64,000 bases of DNA from Paracoccus aestuariivivens (GCF_009711225.1 NZ_WMIE01000015.1:1-64000), one strand, 5' to 3'; counted from the stretch's first letter, positions 41,701 through 51,392 are shown. Numbers and translations: made by a program. Notes: generated by a model from the letters alone, not told the origin.

Positions 41701-43986
41701 TTATGCAGCTGCGCGGTTGTTTGCCGCCCTGTCCCAGCTGTCGCACAGGCCCTGATAGCGCGCGGCCATGCGTGCCACGGCCTCTTCATCGCCGATCCGG
41801 CCCGATAGCCAGTCCCGCGCGGCCTGACCGAATATCGTCCGGCCGACAGCAAAGCCGCGCACCAGATCAAAGCCGGCAGCGACGCCGAAGCTTGCGGCAA
41901 GCTCTTCCTCGGAGGCGTCCAGTCCCAGCACAACGATGCCACGCGTATGGCGGTCGTGTTCTTCAATGGCGTCAATGGCATTTTGCCATGCGGCGCGGGT
42001 GGCCATCGGTTCCAGCTTCCACCAGTCCGGATAGATCCCCGCGCCGTAGAAACGGCGGATCAGCGTGGCGGTCGTCGTGTCATCTACCGGCGCGACCTTG
42101 GAGGGGATCACCTCCAGCAGGAACTCCAACCCATTGCGGCGCGCGGCGCTGAACAGCCGTTCCACGGTTGCGATCTGGTCGGACCAAAGCGCGGCGTCAT
42201 CATCGGGGTGGCAAAAGCACAGGACCTTGACGACGTTTTCGCGCGCCCATTGCAACAGGCCGCCGCAATCGGGACCAAGCTCGGGTTCCAGCCGCAAGGG
42301 ACGCGAGCCAGGCCATTCGCAGGGTCGGCCGGTCCACAGGCCGGTTCCAGCCGCCAGATGCAAGGCACGCCGCCCGATGCGATTGTCGCACAAGATGCCA
42401 TAGCCCGGGCGCCCGTCTGCCACCGTCAGCGCGGCTTTCAGGCAAAGCTGCTTGAAGGTGCCGCCTTTTTCCGGGGTATAGCCCGGCATCTCTTCCAACT
42501 GGGAACGGTGGTCAAAGGCGAAAACCCGCATGGTCGACCAGTCGCCGGCGCCCGGGTTGGTGCGGTTGGTCGCCAGATGGATCTGTTCCAGCGGCCCGTC
42601 ATTGCGCAGATCAGGGCGCACAACCCCGCGTTTCAGAAAGAATTCCAGTTCGGCAAGACTGGGATAGGCGGGTGTGCAGCCATGGCGGCTGACGGCGAAC
42701 GCGCCGCAGGCATTGGCGTACTCCAGCGCACGGGGCCAGGGCTCGCCATCCAGCCAGCCTTTCAGCAGACCCGAAAAGAATCCGTCGCCCGCGCCCAGCA
42801 CGTTGAAAACCTCGATCGGAAAACCGGGGCCTGTCTGGCCGCAGTCCCAGCTTTCGATCGCATCCTCGAAGGCCACCGCACCGGCTGCACCGCGCTTGCA
42901 GACCAGTGTCGCATCGCTGACAGCCCGCACGGCTTGCAGGGCCTTGATGGTGTCGGTGGTGCCGCCCGCGATATGGAATTCTTCCTCTGTCCCGACGATC
43001 AGATCGAAAAGATGCAGCGTCGATTGCAGCTTGGACGTCACGGCAGCGCTTTCGACGAAACGGCTTTCGCCGTCACCATGCCGCGCCACGCCCCACAGGT
43101 TGGGCCGGTAATCAATATCCAGCGCGGTCTGCAACCCGTTCTTGCGCGCCACTTTCAGGGCCTTCAGCACCGCCGCCTCTGTCCGGGGGTGGCTGAGGGT
43201 CAGGTCGCCCTGAACGATCAGCCCGTTCCGGTTCTCCATCAAGGCATGACCCATGAAGCAAAGCACGGCGCCAGTGCCGGCGGATTTCTTGTAGAGCCGT
43301 GCCTCCGGGTCGCTTGTCGAGGCATGGGTCTTGTTCGAGCGCTTCTCGCCCTTGAAATCGACCTCGGCATTGCGGTTTCTGTGACTGGGGCGGGACATCG
43401 GGGTGGTCTCGGGCTTGGTCTCGGCGGTTTGTATATCGGGGGCGACATCCTGTGCAGGCGGATCGCCAGGACCCTCATCCTCGGGCGGTGTGTCCGCCGC
43501 CTTCGGCTTGAAACTCTTCATCGAAGCCCAAGCCTTGATCAGCGTCCCATCGACCGAGAAGTGATCATCCGACAAGAGCGGCGCGACGTCGCGATGAGCC
43601 AGGATCGCAGCCATCACCTTGCGCGACATCTCAGTTGTCAGCAACCGGTCGCGGTTCTTGGTGAAAACGGTCGGGACCCAGACCGGATCATCAATGCCGA
43701 GGCCGACGAACCAGCGGAACAGCAGGTTATACTGCATCTGTTCCATCAACTGCCGCTCGGATCGGACCGAAAAAAGGATCTGGAGCAGGCTGGCCCGGAT
43801 CAGCCGCTCCGGCGCGATCGAAGGGCGGCCAAAATCAACATAGAGATGATCAAAATCCCCATCGAGGCTGGCCAGCGCGTCATTCACGACCTGCCGGATC
43901 TTCCGCAGGGGATGCCGCGCGGGGATGCGCTCTTCAAGGTCAACATAGCTGAACAGCGACCCGCTCTTCTCGTCCGTTCCCCGCAT
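41701..43986 (-). CDS. Transposase-IolC chimera (IS5-like N-terminus fused to 5-dehydro-2-deoxygluconokinase)
   Basis: One open frame. From ATG 43986, about 263 residues are an IS5-type transposase start (LFSYVDLEERIPARHPLRKI, SVRSERQLMEQMQYNLLFRW, FSVDGTLIKAWAS). Near 43195-43197, after NGLIVQGDLT, it switches in frame to IolC: ALDIDYRPNLWGV, the PfkB site VLGAGDGFFSGLLKGWL, then the C-terminal DUF2090 domain (RVFAFDHRSQLEEMPGY, PDWWKLEPMATRAAWQNAID). The first 140 or so IolC residues are missing, including part of the sugar site, so kinase activity is doubtful. Formed by an IS insertion or deletion joint. No other iol gene is nearby. Confidence 0.85.
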   Translation of the reverse strand: MRGTDEKSGSLFSYVDLEERIPARHPLRKIRQVVNDALASLDGDFDHLYVDFGRPSIAPERLIRASLLQILFSVRSERQLMEQMQYNLLFRWFVGLGIDDPVWVPTVFTKNRDRLLTTEMSRKVMAAILAHRDVAPLLSDDHFSVDGTLIKAWASMKSFKPKAADTPPEDEGPGDPPAQDVAPDIQTAETKPETTPMSRPSHRNRNAEVDFKGEKRSNKTHASTSDPEARLYKKSAGTGAVLCFMGHALMENRNGLIVQGDLTLSHPRTEAAVLKALKVARKNGLQTALDIDYRPNLWGVARHGDGESRFVESAAVTSKLQSTLHLFDLIVGTEEEFHIAGGTTDTIKALQAVRAVSDATLVCKRGAAGAVAFEDAIESWDCGQTGPGFPIEVFNVLGAGDGFFSGLLKGWLDGEPWPRALEYANACGAFAVSRHGCTPAYPSLAELEFFLKRGVVRPDLRNDGPLEQIHLATNRTNPGAGDWSTMRVFAFDHRSQLEEMPGYTPEKGGTFKQLCLKAALTVADGRPGYGILCDNRIGRRALHLAAGTGLWTGRPCEWPGSRPLRLEPELGPDCGGLLQWARENVVKVLCFCHPDDDAALWSDQIATVERLFSAARRNGLEFLLEVIPSKVAPVDDTTTATLIRRFYGAGIYPDWWKLEPMATRAAWQNAIDAIEEHDRHTRGIVVLGLDASEEELAASFGVAAGFDLVRGFAVGRTIFGQAARDWLSGRIGDEEAVARMAARYQGLCDSWDRAANNRAAA

Positions 43987-44071
43987 GATCATCTCCGACA
44001 AGGCCATGCCGGCGATGAATCATGTTCTGCAATCCGCGTCGAGAGCCGACTATTTCAGCAGGCTGTTAGAT
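43198..44071 (-). mobile_element. IS5-like element fragment (5' part with one terminus)
   Basis: The fragment runs from its terminus to the join with iolC at 43197. On the minus strand CAGCCTGCTGAAATAGTCGG (near 44046-44065) resembles typical IS5/IS1182-group ends (CAGCxTGCTGAAAAAGTC). Transposase starts at 43986. The other end and the DDE core are deleted. Confidence 0.6.
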
Positions 44072-44112
44072 TAAGGGAAGCGAACCTTAGCGCGATCTTT
44101 AGGGCTATCTGA

Positions 44113-44607
44113 TTACCTGAGCCGCCCCTCGTCATCGACCAGCGTCAGTATCGCATCGCCGGCCACGCCCCAGCGCCACAGGACGATGTTGACATCGCCG
44201 GACCCGGCGCCTGGTGCGAAGCTTCGCACCTGCATGCCTGCATAGCCCTCGCCGATCAACCGTCCGGCCATAATCTGCGTTGGCGCACGACCCTCTGCCA
44301 GCATCCGGTTGCGCCAGTCATCGGCGGCGAGCGTCGCCGGGTCGATCCCGGCAGCCGCCAACTTCGCCGGATCCGTCGCATCGAAGATTCGTTCGATCCG
44401 CGCTTCATAGGCGACGAGCGTGGTGGGCTGCAGCGTTCCGATCTGGTTCGCCTCGCGGATGGCGGTAACGATGCTGCGCGCGGTGTACAGCGCTGGCGTG
44501 CCCTTCGCGTTGAAGCGTCCGCCATACCGGCGCGCACCTTCGCCAGACAGTGGCTCGCGCGCCCAAACCGGGTTCAGCGCGCGGTAGAGAAGTCCGTCGT
44601 AGCGCAT
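44113..44607 (-). CDS. RES-domain toxin
   Basis: 164 residues with the RES pattern: RALNPVWAREPLSGEGARRY, GGRFNAKGTPALYTA (Arg and Phe-Asn region), a central Glu/Ser stretch (ARSIVTAIREAN), and a C-terminal serine-containing strand. RES toxins degrade NAD+, and their antitoxin is encoded directly upstream here. ATG 44607 overlaps the antitoxin stop by one base (TGATG), so the toxin is translated only with the antitoxin. Confidence 0.85.
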   Translation of the reverse strand: MRYDGLLYRALNPVWAREPLSGEGARRYGGRFNAKGTPALYTARSIVTAIREANQIGTLQPTTLVAYEARIERIFDATDPAKLAAAGIDPATLAADDWRNRMLAEGRAPTQIMAGRLIGEGYAGMQVRSFAPGAGSGDVNIVLWRWGVAGDAILTLVDDEGRLR

Positions 44608-44957
44608 CAGGCGTGGATGCCCGCCTCGACCGCGTCGATGTAATCCATTACGTCGCCCGCCCGCCCGTCCCGCACCAGCTGCATTGCGGTGAGCCCGCCG
44701 AACCCTGGCAGTGGCTCCGACCGATACCAGGCATAGGCGATGAGCGAAGATCCGAAGCGCGGTTCCACACGGTTCAGGATCTCCACCATCTCGCGCAGCC
44801 GCTTCTGGGTTTTGGCGCTGGCGATGCGGTTGGGCCGCATTACCGCATCGCGGCCGAGGCCAACGGTGCGTGCGACCTCATCCCGAGTGGTGCGCAGGAC
44901 CTCGGCAATCCGGTCCGGCGCGAACTGCCCGGCTTTGGCGAAATTCTCGAGTTGCAT
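44607..44957 (-). CDS. Xre/MbcA/ParS-type antitoxin of the RES pair
   Basis: 116 residues: N-terminal Xre-like helix-turn-helix (FAPDRIAEVLRTTRDEVART), then the MbcA/ParS toxin-binding region (RLREMVEILNRVEPRFGSSL, AYAWYRSEPLPGFGGLTAMQ). GGAGG lies five bases before ATG 44957, preferred to GTG 44969. It neutralises the toxin and probably autoregulates via the promoter at 44982-45010. A plasmid-maintenance module. Confidence 0.85.
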   Translation of the reverse strand: MQLENFAKAGQFAPDRIAEVLRTTRDEVARTVGLGRDAVMRPNRIASAKTQKRLREMVEILNRVEPRFGSSLIAYAWYRSEPLPGFGGLTAMQLVRDGRAGDVMDYIDAVEAGIHA

Positions 44958-44981
44958 CCGAACCTCCACTTTAACTGCCCG

Positions 44982-45010
44982 AATATGACGTCAGTCTGAG
45001 TGTGATTCAA
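44982..45010 (-). promoter_or_regulatory. Promoter of the Xre-RES operon
   Basis: On the minus strand TTGAAT (45005-45010) and CATATT (44982-44987) are 17 bases apart, and about 25 bases further on is the antitoxin ATG with its GGAGG. Autoregulation by the antitoxin is expected from the family. Confidence 0.5.
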
Positions 45011-45504
45011 GTGCCTGCTATGGCCGATGCATTTGCCCCAACGCGCCTCCAGCGCACCTATCGAGGCAGGTTGCTCATGCCGCGGGACAGCAGCACTTGG
45101 CAGGTTGGGTTGATGCGGGCGTCCTACCCCCAAAGATAAGGTAGGTCGGCCCATTGCGGCCGTTCGGCTTCGCCCAATACTACGCGGCAGCATTCCCCGA
45201 AGCCGCCGTTCAGGTTACCCGCAGTGGGTTTCGTATGAGACAGCGAGTTTGCCGGGCCTTTCTGTCATGAGCTACACCACCATTTATGGAGATCCGGAAC
45301 GGCTGTGCTTGGCCTATGCTCTGGGCGCTAATGGTATCAGGCCAGATCCAAATGCGGAAGATCGACGGCTAGGAAACCATCTCTTAGCCTCTCGAGCCGA
45401 TGACGATTGACCTCGCAGCTTAACTGGAGCCAATTTCACACGCCCGGAGCGGGCCGCCAGGGAATTTCCACAGCATTCGCGACACGATCCAGGGTCTCGA
45501 TCGT
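45011..45504. other. 494-base stretch without a convincing gene
   Basis: It separates the toxin-antitoxin pair from the LysR gene. It contains a copy of the diverged repeat noted at 40640-40740 (here 45145-45240: TACTACGCGGCAGCATTCCC, then GAAGCCGCCGTTCAGG). Nothing else is recognised. Confidence 0.4.
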
Positions 45505-46407
45505 TCATTCTCTACCCAAACCGTATGTTCCAGCAATTTCGACAAAATCCCTAACCTGTCTTGAGCGATTTGATCGTTTCCAGGCTAAGACTGTTCGGTT
45601 CCGAAACAATGGATGCATTATTTGACGTACCTCAACGTTGCGGCCCAGAAAACCGATCAGACTTTCGGGATAGACCGTCACTCCCAGCCCGGCAGCGACA
45701 AGGCCAAGCAGCGCAAGGGTGCTGGATGCCTCCAACGTCACTTTCAGCGTCACGCCCTCGGCGCTGAACAGGTCATTCAGTCGCCAGCGATATTCGTCCC
45801 ACTCGCGCATGTCGCCAAGGATGACATCCTGTCCGGACAGATCGCCAGGAGTTACCATAGGCAGGCGCAGCAACGGGTGATTGCGCGGCGTCACGACATA
45901 GAGCGGCTCGGCCGAAAGCGTCAGCGTGTGGTAGTCGGAGTGATCAAACGGTCCGATCAGGTAGCCAAGGTCGATCTCGTCATTGGCGAGCGCGATCTTT
46001 TGGCCCTGCGTGCGGATATAGCTGATCTTCAGGTCGACATCCGGATGCCTCCGGCGAAAGCGCGACACTGCCGAGGGCATCAGTTCGGTCGCGGCAAAGG
46101 CCATGTAGCCGACGGAAAGCGCGCCCGCCTTGCCCTCGGCGATGCGCCGCGCGGCCTGCACCGCATCGCCGTAGCGGCGCATTAGATGGGCGTTCTCGTC
46201 ATAGAAGCTACGGCCGGCCTGCGTCAGCGCCACCTCACGCGTGGTGCGCTCCAGCAGGCGGAATCCCACCGCCGATTCCAGTTTCTGGATGCGGCGGCTC
46301 AGCGCCGACTGGTCAAGGTTCAGGCGCTCAGCCGCGCGACGAAAGTTGAGCTCTTCGGCAAGCGTGATGAAGGATTGCACATTCTCGATCCCCAAAAGGT
46401 CATTCAT
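45505..46407 (-). CDS. LysR-family transcriptional regulator
   Basis: 300 residues: an N-terminal winged helix (VQSFITLAEELNFRRAAERL, LDQSALSRRIQKLESAVGFR) and a periplasmic-binding-like effector domain. Transcribed divergently from the amidase-hydantoinase operon over a 190-base control region, the usual layout for a LysR activator. The effector may be N-methylhydantoin or a related metabolite (inference). Confidence 0.9.
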   Translation of the reverse strand: MNDLLGIENVQSFITLAEELNFRRAAERLNLDQSALSRRIQKLESAVGFRLLERTTREVALTQAGRSFYDENAHLMRRYGDAVQAARRIAEGKAGALSVGYMAFAATELMPSAVSRFRRRHPDVDLKISYIRTQGQKIALANDEIDLGYLIGPFDHSDYHTLTLSAEPLYVVTPRNHPLLRLPMVTPGDLSGQDVILGDMREWDEYRWRLNDLFSAEGVTLKVTLEASSTLALLGLVAAGLGVTVYPESLIGFLGRNVEVRQIMHPLFRNRTVLAWKRSNRSRQVRDFVEIAGTYGLGRE

Positions 46408-46596
46408 CGGATCGCCTCGCCTTATTGATGCAGATTGCGCATTAATAAATGTTGAATCGCCATTTCCCCTTCGTCAAGCCCTCGTTGATCATGAGGACAG
46501 AGCTGCGGATCGTAAGGCTTTGCTGGCTTTTCGAACGGCTCGACAGAAAAGGTGAGCCGCCGGCAGCCTGCATCAATGAGACAAGGAAACGCGAAG

Positions 46597-47319
46597 ATGA
46601 GCGACGTTGACACCAAGGAACTGGACCGCCTACTGCAAGAAGCCTTCGACACCGCGACAAAGCTGTACAAAGAGCGCGGCTTCCAGCGCCGCGTCGGCTT
46701 TGGCAAACGTCCGGCGCTGGTCAGCGTCGATCTGGCCAATGCCTGGACCCGGCCCGGAAACCCCTTCACCTGCGATCAGGAGAAGATGGACAATGAGATC
46801 ATACCGGGGATGCAGAAGCTTCTGACGGCCTTCCGCGCCGCTGGGCTGCCGGTCATCCATGTCACCACTGCCTATGAGATCACCGACCGCAATGCCGATT
46901 TCACCGATATGGGCCTTTGGCACAACAAGATCCCGGTCGATGTCGTCGACATCAGGGATACCGAGCTTTGGGCCATCGACAGCCGCATCGCCCCGGTCGA
47001 GGGCGAATATACCCTGTTGAAGAAACGCGCCTCATCCTTCCACGGCACGGAACTGGCGGGCATCCTGCGCGCGAATAACGTGGACACGATCCTTGTGACG
47101 GGCGTAACCGCCTGCGCTTGCGTGCGTCAGACCGTTTGCGACGGCATCGCCGACGGCTTCCGCACCATCGCGGTCAAGGAATGCATCGGCGATCGCGTAC
47201 CGGGGGCGGTGGCGTGGAACCTGTTCGATATCGACGCAAAATTCGGTGACGTGCACACCGTCGACGAATGCGTTGCCTATATCGACAGCCTCGCGGCGCA
47301 AAAGATCGCGGCCGAATAA
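46597..47319 (+). CDS. N-carbamoylsarcosine amidase-like isochorismatase-fold amidohydrolase
   Basis: 240 residues with the Asp-Lys-Cys triad of the isochorismatase/N-carbamoylsarcosine amidase fold: D45 in LVSVDLANAW, lysine in YTLLKKRASSF (near 142), and C175 in VTGVTACACVRQTV. This enzyme hydrolyses N-carbamoylsarcosine to sarcosine, CO2 and ammonia. AGGA lies nine bases before ATG 46597; the frame upstream is rejected. First gene of the operon with the ATP-dependent hydantoinase, which would make its substrate. Other isochorismatase-type amidases remain possible. Confidence 0.75.
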   Translation: MSDVDTKELDRLLQEAFDTATKLYKERGFQRRVGFGKRPALVSVDLANAWTRPGNPFTCDQEKMDNEIIPGMQKLLTAFRAAGLPVIHVTTAYEITDRNADFTDMGLWHNKIPVDVVDIRDTELWAIDSRIAPVEGEYTLLKKRASSFHGTELAGILRANNVDTILVTGVTACACVRQTVCDGIADGFRTIAVKECIGDRVPGAVAWNLFDIDAKFGDVHTVDECVAYIDSLAAQKIAAE

Positions 47320-47328
47320 GGCCGCTCT

Positions 47329-47355
47329 GCCTTGCCCGCCAAAGGCGGGCGAGGC
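47329..47355 (+). promoter_or_regulatory. Intercistronic hairpin between amidase and hyuA
   Basis: GCCTTGCCCGCC and GGCGGGCGAGGC form a 12-bp stem with one G-U pair and an AAA loop. No T-tract follows, so it probably protects or attenuates rather than ends the transcript. Confidence 0.5.
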
Positions 47356-47407
47356 CTTGGAATAAAGAGGGCCGACAAATAGGGCCGCCAGCAACAGGAG
47401 AGACGAC

Positions 47408-49486
47408 ATGGCCAGAATTGGCGTCGATGTGGGCGGGACGAATACCGATCTCGTTCTGGAATGCAGCCACGGGGTCTTTTACCACAAGGTGCCGACTACG
47501 CTGAAGAACCAGTCCATCGGTGTGGTCGATGGCGTTCAGGGCATCTGCCGCAAGGCCGGGATCGCGCCGTCCGAGGTTCAGATGATCGTCCACGGCACCA
47601 CCACCGCAACCAACATCACCATCGAGCATAACGGCTCGGAATGCGGGATGATCACCACGCAGGGTTTCCGCGACATCCTGCATATCGGTCGGCACAAGCG
47701 GCCCTATAACTTCTCGCTGCATTTCGACGTGCCGTGGCAAAGCCAGCCGCTGGTCAAGCGTCGCAACCGCATCGCCGTGCGCGAGCGTATCCTGCCCCCT
47801 TCCGGCGAAGTTGCCGAGCCGCTGGACGAACAAGCGGTGCGCGAGGCCTGCGCGCTGTTTCGCAAGCGGGGTATCAACTCCGTCGTCATCGGCTTCATGT
47901 TCGCCTTCCTGAACGACAGCCACGAACGCCGCGCCAAGGAGATCGTGCTGGAGGAAATGCCCGACGCCTATGTCACGCTCTCCTCCGAGGTCGCCAATGT
48001 CATGCGCGAGTACGAGCGGTTCTCGACCGCCGCGATGAACTCCTATGTCGGGCCGAGGACGGCCTATTATCTGCGCGACCTCGACGCCCGCCTGCGCGAG
48101 GCGGGGGTCCTGTCCAAGCTGCGCATCATGCAGTCGAATGGCGGGGTCTCGACCGTCGATGCCTGCGCGAGAAAGCCGATCCGTATCCTGATGTCCGGCC
48201 CGGCCGGGGGTGTGATCGGCGGGGCCTCGGAGGGGGAAATGGCGGGCACGCCCAACATCATCACCGTCGATATCGGTGGCACCTCTGCCGATGTGTCCAC
48301 GATCCCGGGCGGAACGGTCAAGATCATGAACCCGCGCGATACCTATGTCTCGGGCCATCCGGTGCTGACGCCGATGATCGACCTGATCACCATTGGCGCG
48401 GGCGGTGGATCGGTCGCCCATATCGACGCGGCGGGGGCGTTCCATGTCGGCCCACGCTCGGCCGGGTCGGAGCCCGGTCCCGCCTGCTATGGCCGGGGCG
48501 GGACCGAACCCACGGTGACCGATGCCCAGATCGTCCTTGGCAGACTCGACCCAGACATGGCGCTGGGGGGTGACCTGAAACTTGACCCGGCTTTGTCCTT
48601 CGCGGCGGTCGAGACGATGATCGCCAAGCCCCTGGGTATGACCGTGATCGAAGCGGCGCTGGGGATTATCAGGATCGTCAACAACAACATGGCGCTGGCG
48701 ATCCGGTCGAACTCGGTCGCGCGCGGCATCGACCCGCGCGAATTCTCAATCATGCCCTTCGGCGGCGCGGGTCCCCTGCATGGGGTGGCGCTGGCCGAGG
48801 CGATCTCGGCCCGGGACGTGATCGTGCCTGTTGCCCCCGGCATCACCGCCGCTGTCGGCCTGCTGAAGACCGACCTGCAATATGAACATACCGAGGCGGT
48901 GATCGTGGAACTGACCAAGGCTGGTGTCGCGGAAATTGACCGCATCAATGTGGCACTCGAAAGCCTGCGCGCCGCAGTCCGGGCGGAACTGAACGGGGAC
49001 GGTATCCCACGCGAGCAGCAGCAGATCACTGTGCTGGCCGAATGCCGCTATCACGGTCAGGGCTTCGAGCTTCGCGCAACCATGCCAGATGGTCCGGTAA
49101 CAGAGGCGAACCGCGCCACCATCCTCGACAGCTTCCATGACCAGCACCAGCAGGATTACGGCTACAGCTATCGTCAGGCCGAGGTGGAGTTGATTACCTT
49201 GCGCGCCATCGGCTCGGCCTCGGTCCCAAGGATCGTGATCCCGAAGATCGCACCGACGAACGGTTCATCCATCGACCAGGCGCTGATGTTCGTGCGCCCC
49301 ACCACCTTCGATGACGGTCGCACGCTCGAAACGCCGCGTTATGACCGGGACAAGCTGCTTGCAGGCGACCATGTGCCGGGTCCCGCGATCCTGCATCAGC
49401 ACAATGCGACCACATTGGTCCCGCCGGGCTATGTCGCCGAAACGCTGGACCACGGCAACACCCGCATCCGCGCCATTGGCGCCTGA
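47408..49486 (+). CDS. hyuA: ATP-dependent hydantoinase/oxoprolinase subunit A (N-methylhydantoinase A)
   Basis: 692 residues. The ASKHA-type N-terminus RIGVDVGGTNTDLVLE and the later TVDIGGTSADVS phosphate motif define the HyuA/oxoprolinase-A family, which couples ATP hydrolysis to opening of hydantoin or oxoproline rings. The central segment IHPRDTYVSGHP-like and the C-terminal half (GPGPACYGRGG, FGGAGPLHGVALAEAI) match family members. A GGAGAG ribosome-binding site precedes the ATG. Beside an N-carbamoylsarcosine amidase-like gene, N-methylhydantoin is the likely substrate. Confidence 0.85.
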   Translation: MARIGVDVGGTNTDLVLECSHGVFYHKVPTTLKNQSIGVVDGVQGICRKAGIAPSEVQMIVHGTTTATNITIEHNGSECGMITTQGFRDILHIGRHKRPYNFSLHFDVPWQSQPLVKRRNRIAVRERILPPSGEVAEPLDEQAVREACALFRKRGINSVVIGFMFAFLNDSHERRAKEIVLEEMPDAYVTLSSEVANVMREYERFSTAAMNSYVGPRTAYYLRDLDARLREAGVLSKLRIMQSNGGVSTVDACARKPIRILMSGPAGGVIGGASEGEMAGTPNIITVDIGGTSADVSTIPGGTVKIMNPRDTYVSGHPVLTPMIDLITIGAGGGSVAHIDAAGAFHVGPRSAGSEPGPACYGRGGTEPTVTDAQIVLGRLDPDMALGGDLKLDPALSFAAVETMIAKPLGMTVIEAALGIIRIVNNNMALAIRSNSVARGIDPREFSIMPFGGAGPLHGVALAEAISARDVIVPVAPGITAAVGLLKTDLQYEHTEAVIVELTKAGVAEIDRINVALESLRAAVRAELNGDGIPREQQQITVLAECRYHGQGFELRATMPDGPVTEANRATILDSFHDQHQQDYGYSYRQAEVELITLRAIGSASVPRIVIPKIAPTNGSSIDQALMFVRPTTFDDGRTLETPRYDRDKLLAGDHVPGPAILHQHNATTLVPPGYVAETLDHGNTRIRAIGA

Positions 49487-49498
49487 GAGGACATAACC

Positions 49499-51283
49499 AT
49501 GAACCAGATGTCCAAGATGAAACCCACTGTAGATCCGATCACCCTGCAAGTCATCCGTGGCAGCTTCGAGACAATCGCAGAGGAAATGGGCCATGTGCTT
49601 TACCGCATGTCGTTTTCCTCGATCATCCGCGAAAGTCAGGATCTGGGCGCGGGGCTGTTCGACCTCGATTTCAACACGCTTTGCGAATCGGAATCGACAC
49701 CCATGCATATCGGCTCGATCCCCGGCTATCTGCGCGGCATTGCCGAAACGCTGGAGGATGGCGAGTGGTATGAGGGCGATGTAGTCGTTCACAACCACCC
49801 CTATCACGGTGCCAGCCACACGCCCGACCTCGCGATCGTGGTGCCGGTCTTTTACCGCGACCGTCTGGTCGGCTTTGCCGGAAATACCGCCCACCACGTC
49901 GATATCGGCGCGGCAACGCCCGGCCTGATCATCGACGTTCCCGATGTCTATGCCGAGGGGATGCTGTTTGCGGGCACCAAGCTTTACCGCAAGGGCGAGC
50001 CGAACAATGCGATGTGGAACTATATCCGCCGCAATTCGCGTGCCGCACAGCAGCTTGTCTCGGATATCGAGGCGCAGATCGCTTCGGCCCGGCTGGGCGC
50101 GCGGCGCTTTGCCGAGTTGCTGGAAAAATACGGCGAGGAGACGGTCTTCGCCGCCGCCAATCAACTGATGGATTATGCCGAGCGAATGACCCGCCAGCGC
50201 ATCAGCGAGATTCCGGATGGCGATTATACCGCCGAGGGTTGGCTGGACGATGATGGCCGCAACCGTGACCAGCGCCTGAAGATCAAGGTGACGATCCGCG
50301 TGCGCGGCGACGAGGTCGAGGTCGACCTGACCGGCTCGGCCGACCAGACGCCCACCGCTTATAATGTGCCCTTCGAGGGCTCGACCAAGGTTGCGGCCTA
50401 TGCGGGTTTTCGCAAGCTGCTGCTGGACGCCGCGACATCGGACACGCGGGTTCCCTCGAATGAGGGATCGTTCCGTCCGATCACAGTGACGGCGCCGCTG
50501 GGTTCGATCTTCAATCCGCGCCCGCCTGCCTCGGCCGAGGCGCGTTTTACCCAATGTAACCGCATGATCGACCTGATCATCCGCGCCCTGGCCCCGGTCA
50601 TGCCCGAGAAGGTGATCGCGGGTTCCTCGGCTTCAATCAGCTTCGCGGCCTATTCCGGGTTACGACCCTCCGGCGATTACTGGGTGTTTCTTGAGGTGAA
50701 CGAGGGTGCCTATGGCGGGCGGCCACGCTCGGACGGGCCGGACAGTATCGACAACCTGATGGCCAATACCCGCAACAACCCCCTGGAAGATCTGGCGATG
50801 CATATCCCGATGATCTGCGACCGCTATGAGCTACGCGACGACGCCATGCCCGGTGCGGGCGAGTACCGGGGCGGCATCGGGGTGGTAAAGGCGCAACGGG
50901 TGCTGACGCCCGCCTTCATCACCCACGAATCCGAACGCCACAGCGAATCGCCATGGGGCATCTTTGGCGGGACGGATGGAACCGTCGGGCGCTGCACGAT
51001 CAGCAATCCGAACCGGCCGGGCGAGGAACTCGAGATGTATTCGAAGTTCTCGGGCCTCGCGGTCGGGCCGAATGATGTGATGACCTATTACAGTCCGAAT
51101 GGTGGTGGTTACGGTGATCCGCTAGACCGCCCCGCAACGAAGGTGCTGGAGGATGTGCTGGACGGCTATTGTTCGGTCGGGCATGCGCGTGAGGTCTATG
51201 GCGTGGTGATTGACGCCGAGACCGAGACTGTCGATCTGGCCGCAACCGAGCGGCTACGGCTGGCAATGCAGAAACATTCCTAA
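49499..51283 (+). CDS. hyuB: ATP-dependent hydantoinase/oxoprolinase subunit B (N-methylhydantoinase B)
   Basis: 594 residues. HyuB hallmarks include DPITLQVIRGSFETIAEEMG at the start, HNHPYHGASHTPDLAIVVPV with its metal-type histidines and aspartate, and GAGEYRGGIGV near the end. It forms the hydrolase partner of HyuA, encoded 12 bases upstream. The pair would produce N-carbamoylsarcosine from N-methylhydantoin, which the amidase then cleaves. Confidence 0.87.
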   Translation: MNQMSKMKPTVDPITLQVIRGSFETIAEEMGHVLYRMSFSSIIRESQDLGAGLFDLDFNTLCESESTPMHIGSIPGYLRGIAETLEDGEWYEGDVVVHNHPYHGASHTPDLAIVVPVFYRDRLVGFAGNTAHHVDIGAATPGLIIDVPDVYAEGMLFAGTKLYRKGEPNNAMWNYIRRNSRAAQQLVSDIEAQIASARLGARRFAELLEKYGEETVFAAANQLMDYAERMTRQRISEIPDGDYTAEGWLDDDGRNRDQRLKIKVTIRVRGDEVEVDLTGSADQTPTAYNVPFEGSTKVAAYAGFRKLLLDAATSDTRVPSNEGSFRPITVTAPLGSIFNPRPPASAEARFTQCNRMIDLIIRALAPVMPEKVIAGSSASISFAAYSGLRPSGDYWVFLEVNEGAYGGRPRSDGPDSIDNLMANTRNNPLEDLAMHIPMICDRYELRDDAMPGAGEYRGGIGVVKAQRVLTPAFITHESERHSESPWGIFGGTDGTVGRCTISNPNRPGEELEMYSKFSGLAVGPNDVMTYYSPNGGGYGDPLDRPATKVLEDVLDGYCSVGHAREVYGVVIDAETETVDLAATERLRLAMQKHS

Positions 51284-51392
51284 TATTGGGGGGCCGCGTC
51301 ACAGCGGCCCCTGCCATCTCGGCAAGAAGACCGCGCGCGAGCCGCAAGGCCGCGTGCCGGTTGCGTTCAGTCAAACGACAGGGAATTTCAAC

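Noticed and set aside
41947-44112. 721-residue plus-strand frame opposite the transposase-IolC chimera
   Set aside because: Shadow frame; the minus strand carries recognisable transposase and kinase motifs.
47174-48445. 423-residue minus-strand frame over hyuA
   Set aside because: Shadow; HyuA motifs are on the plus strand.
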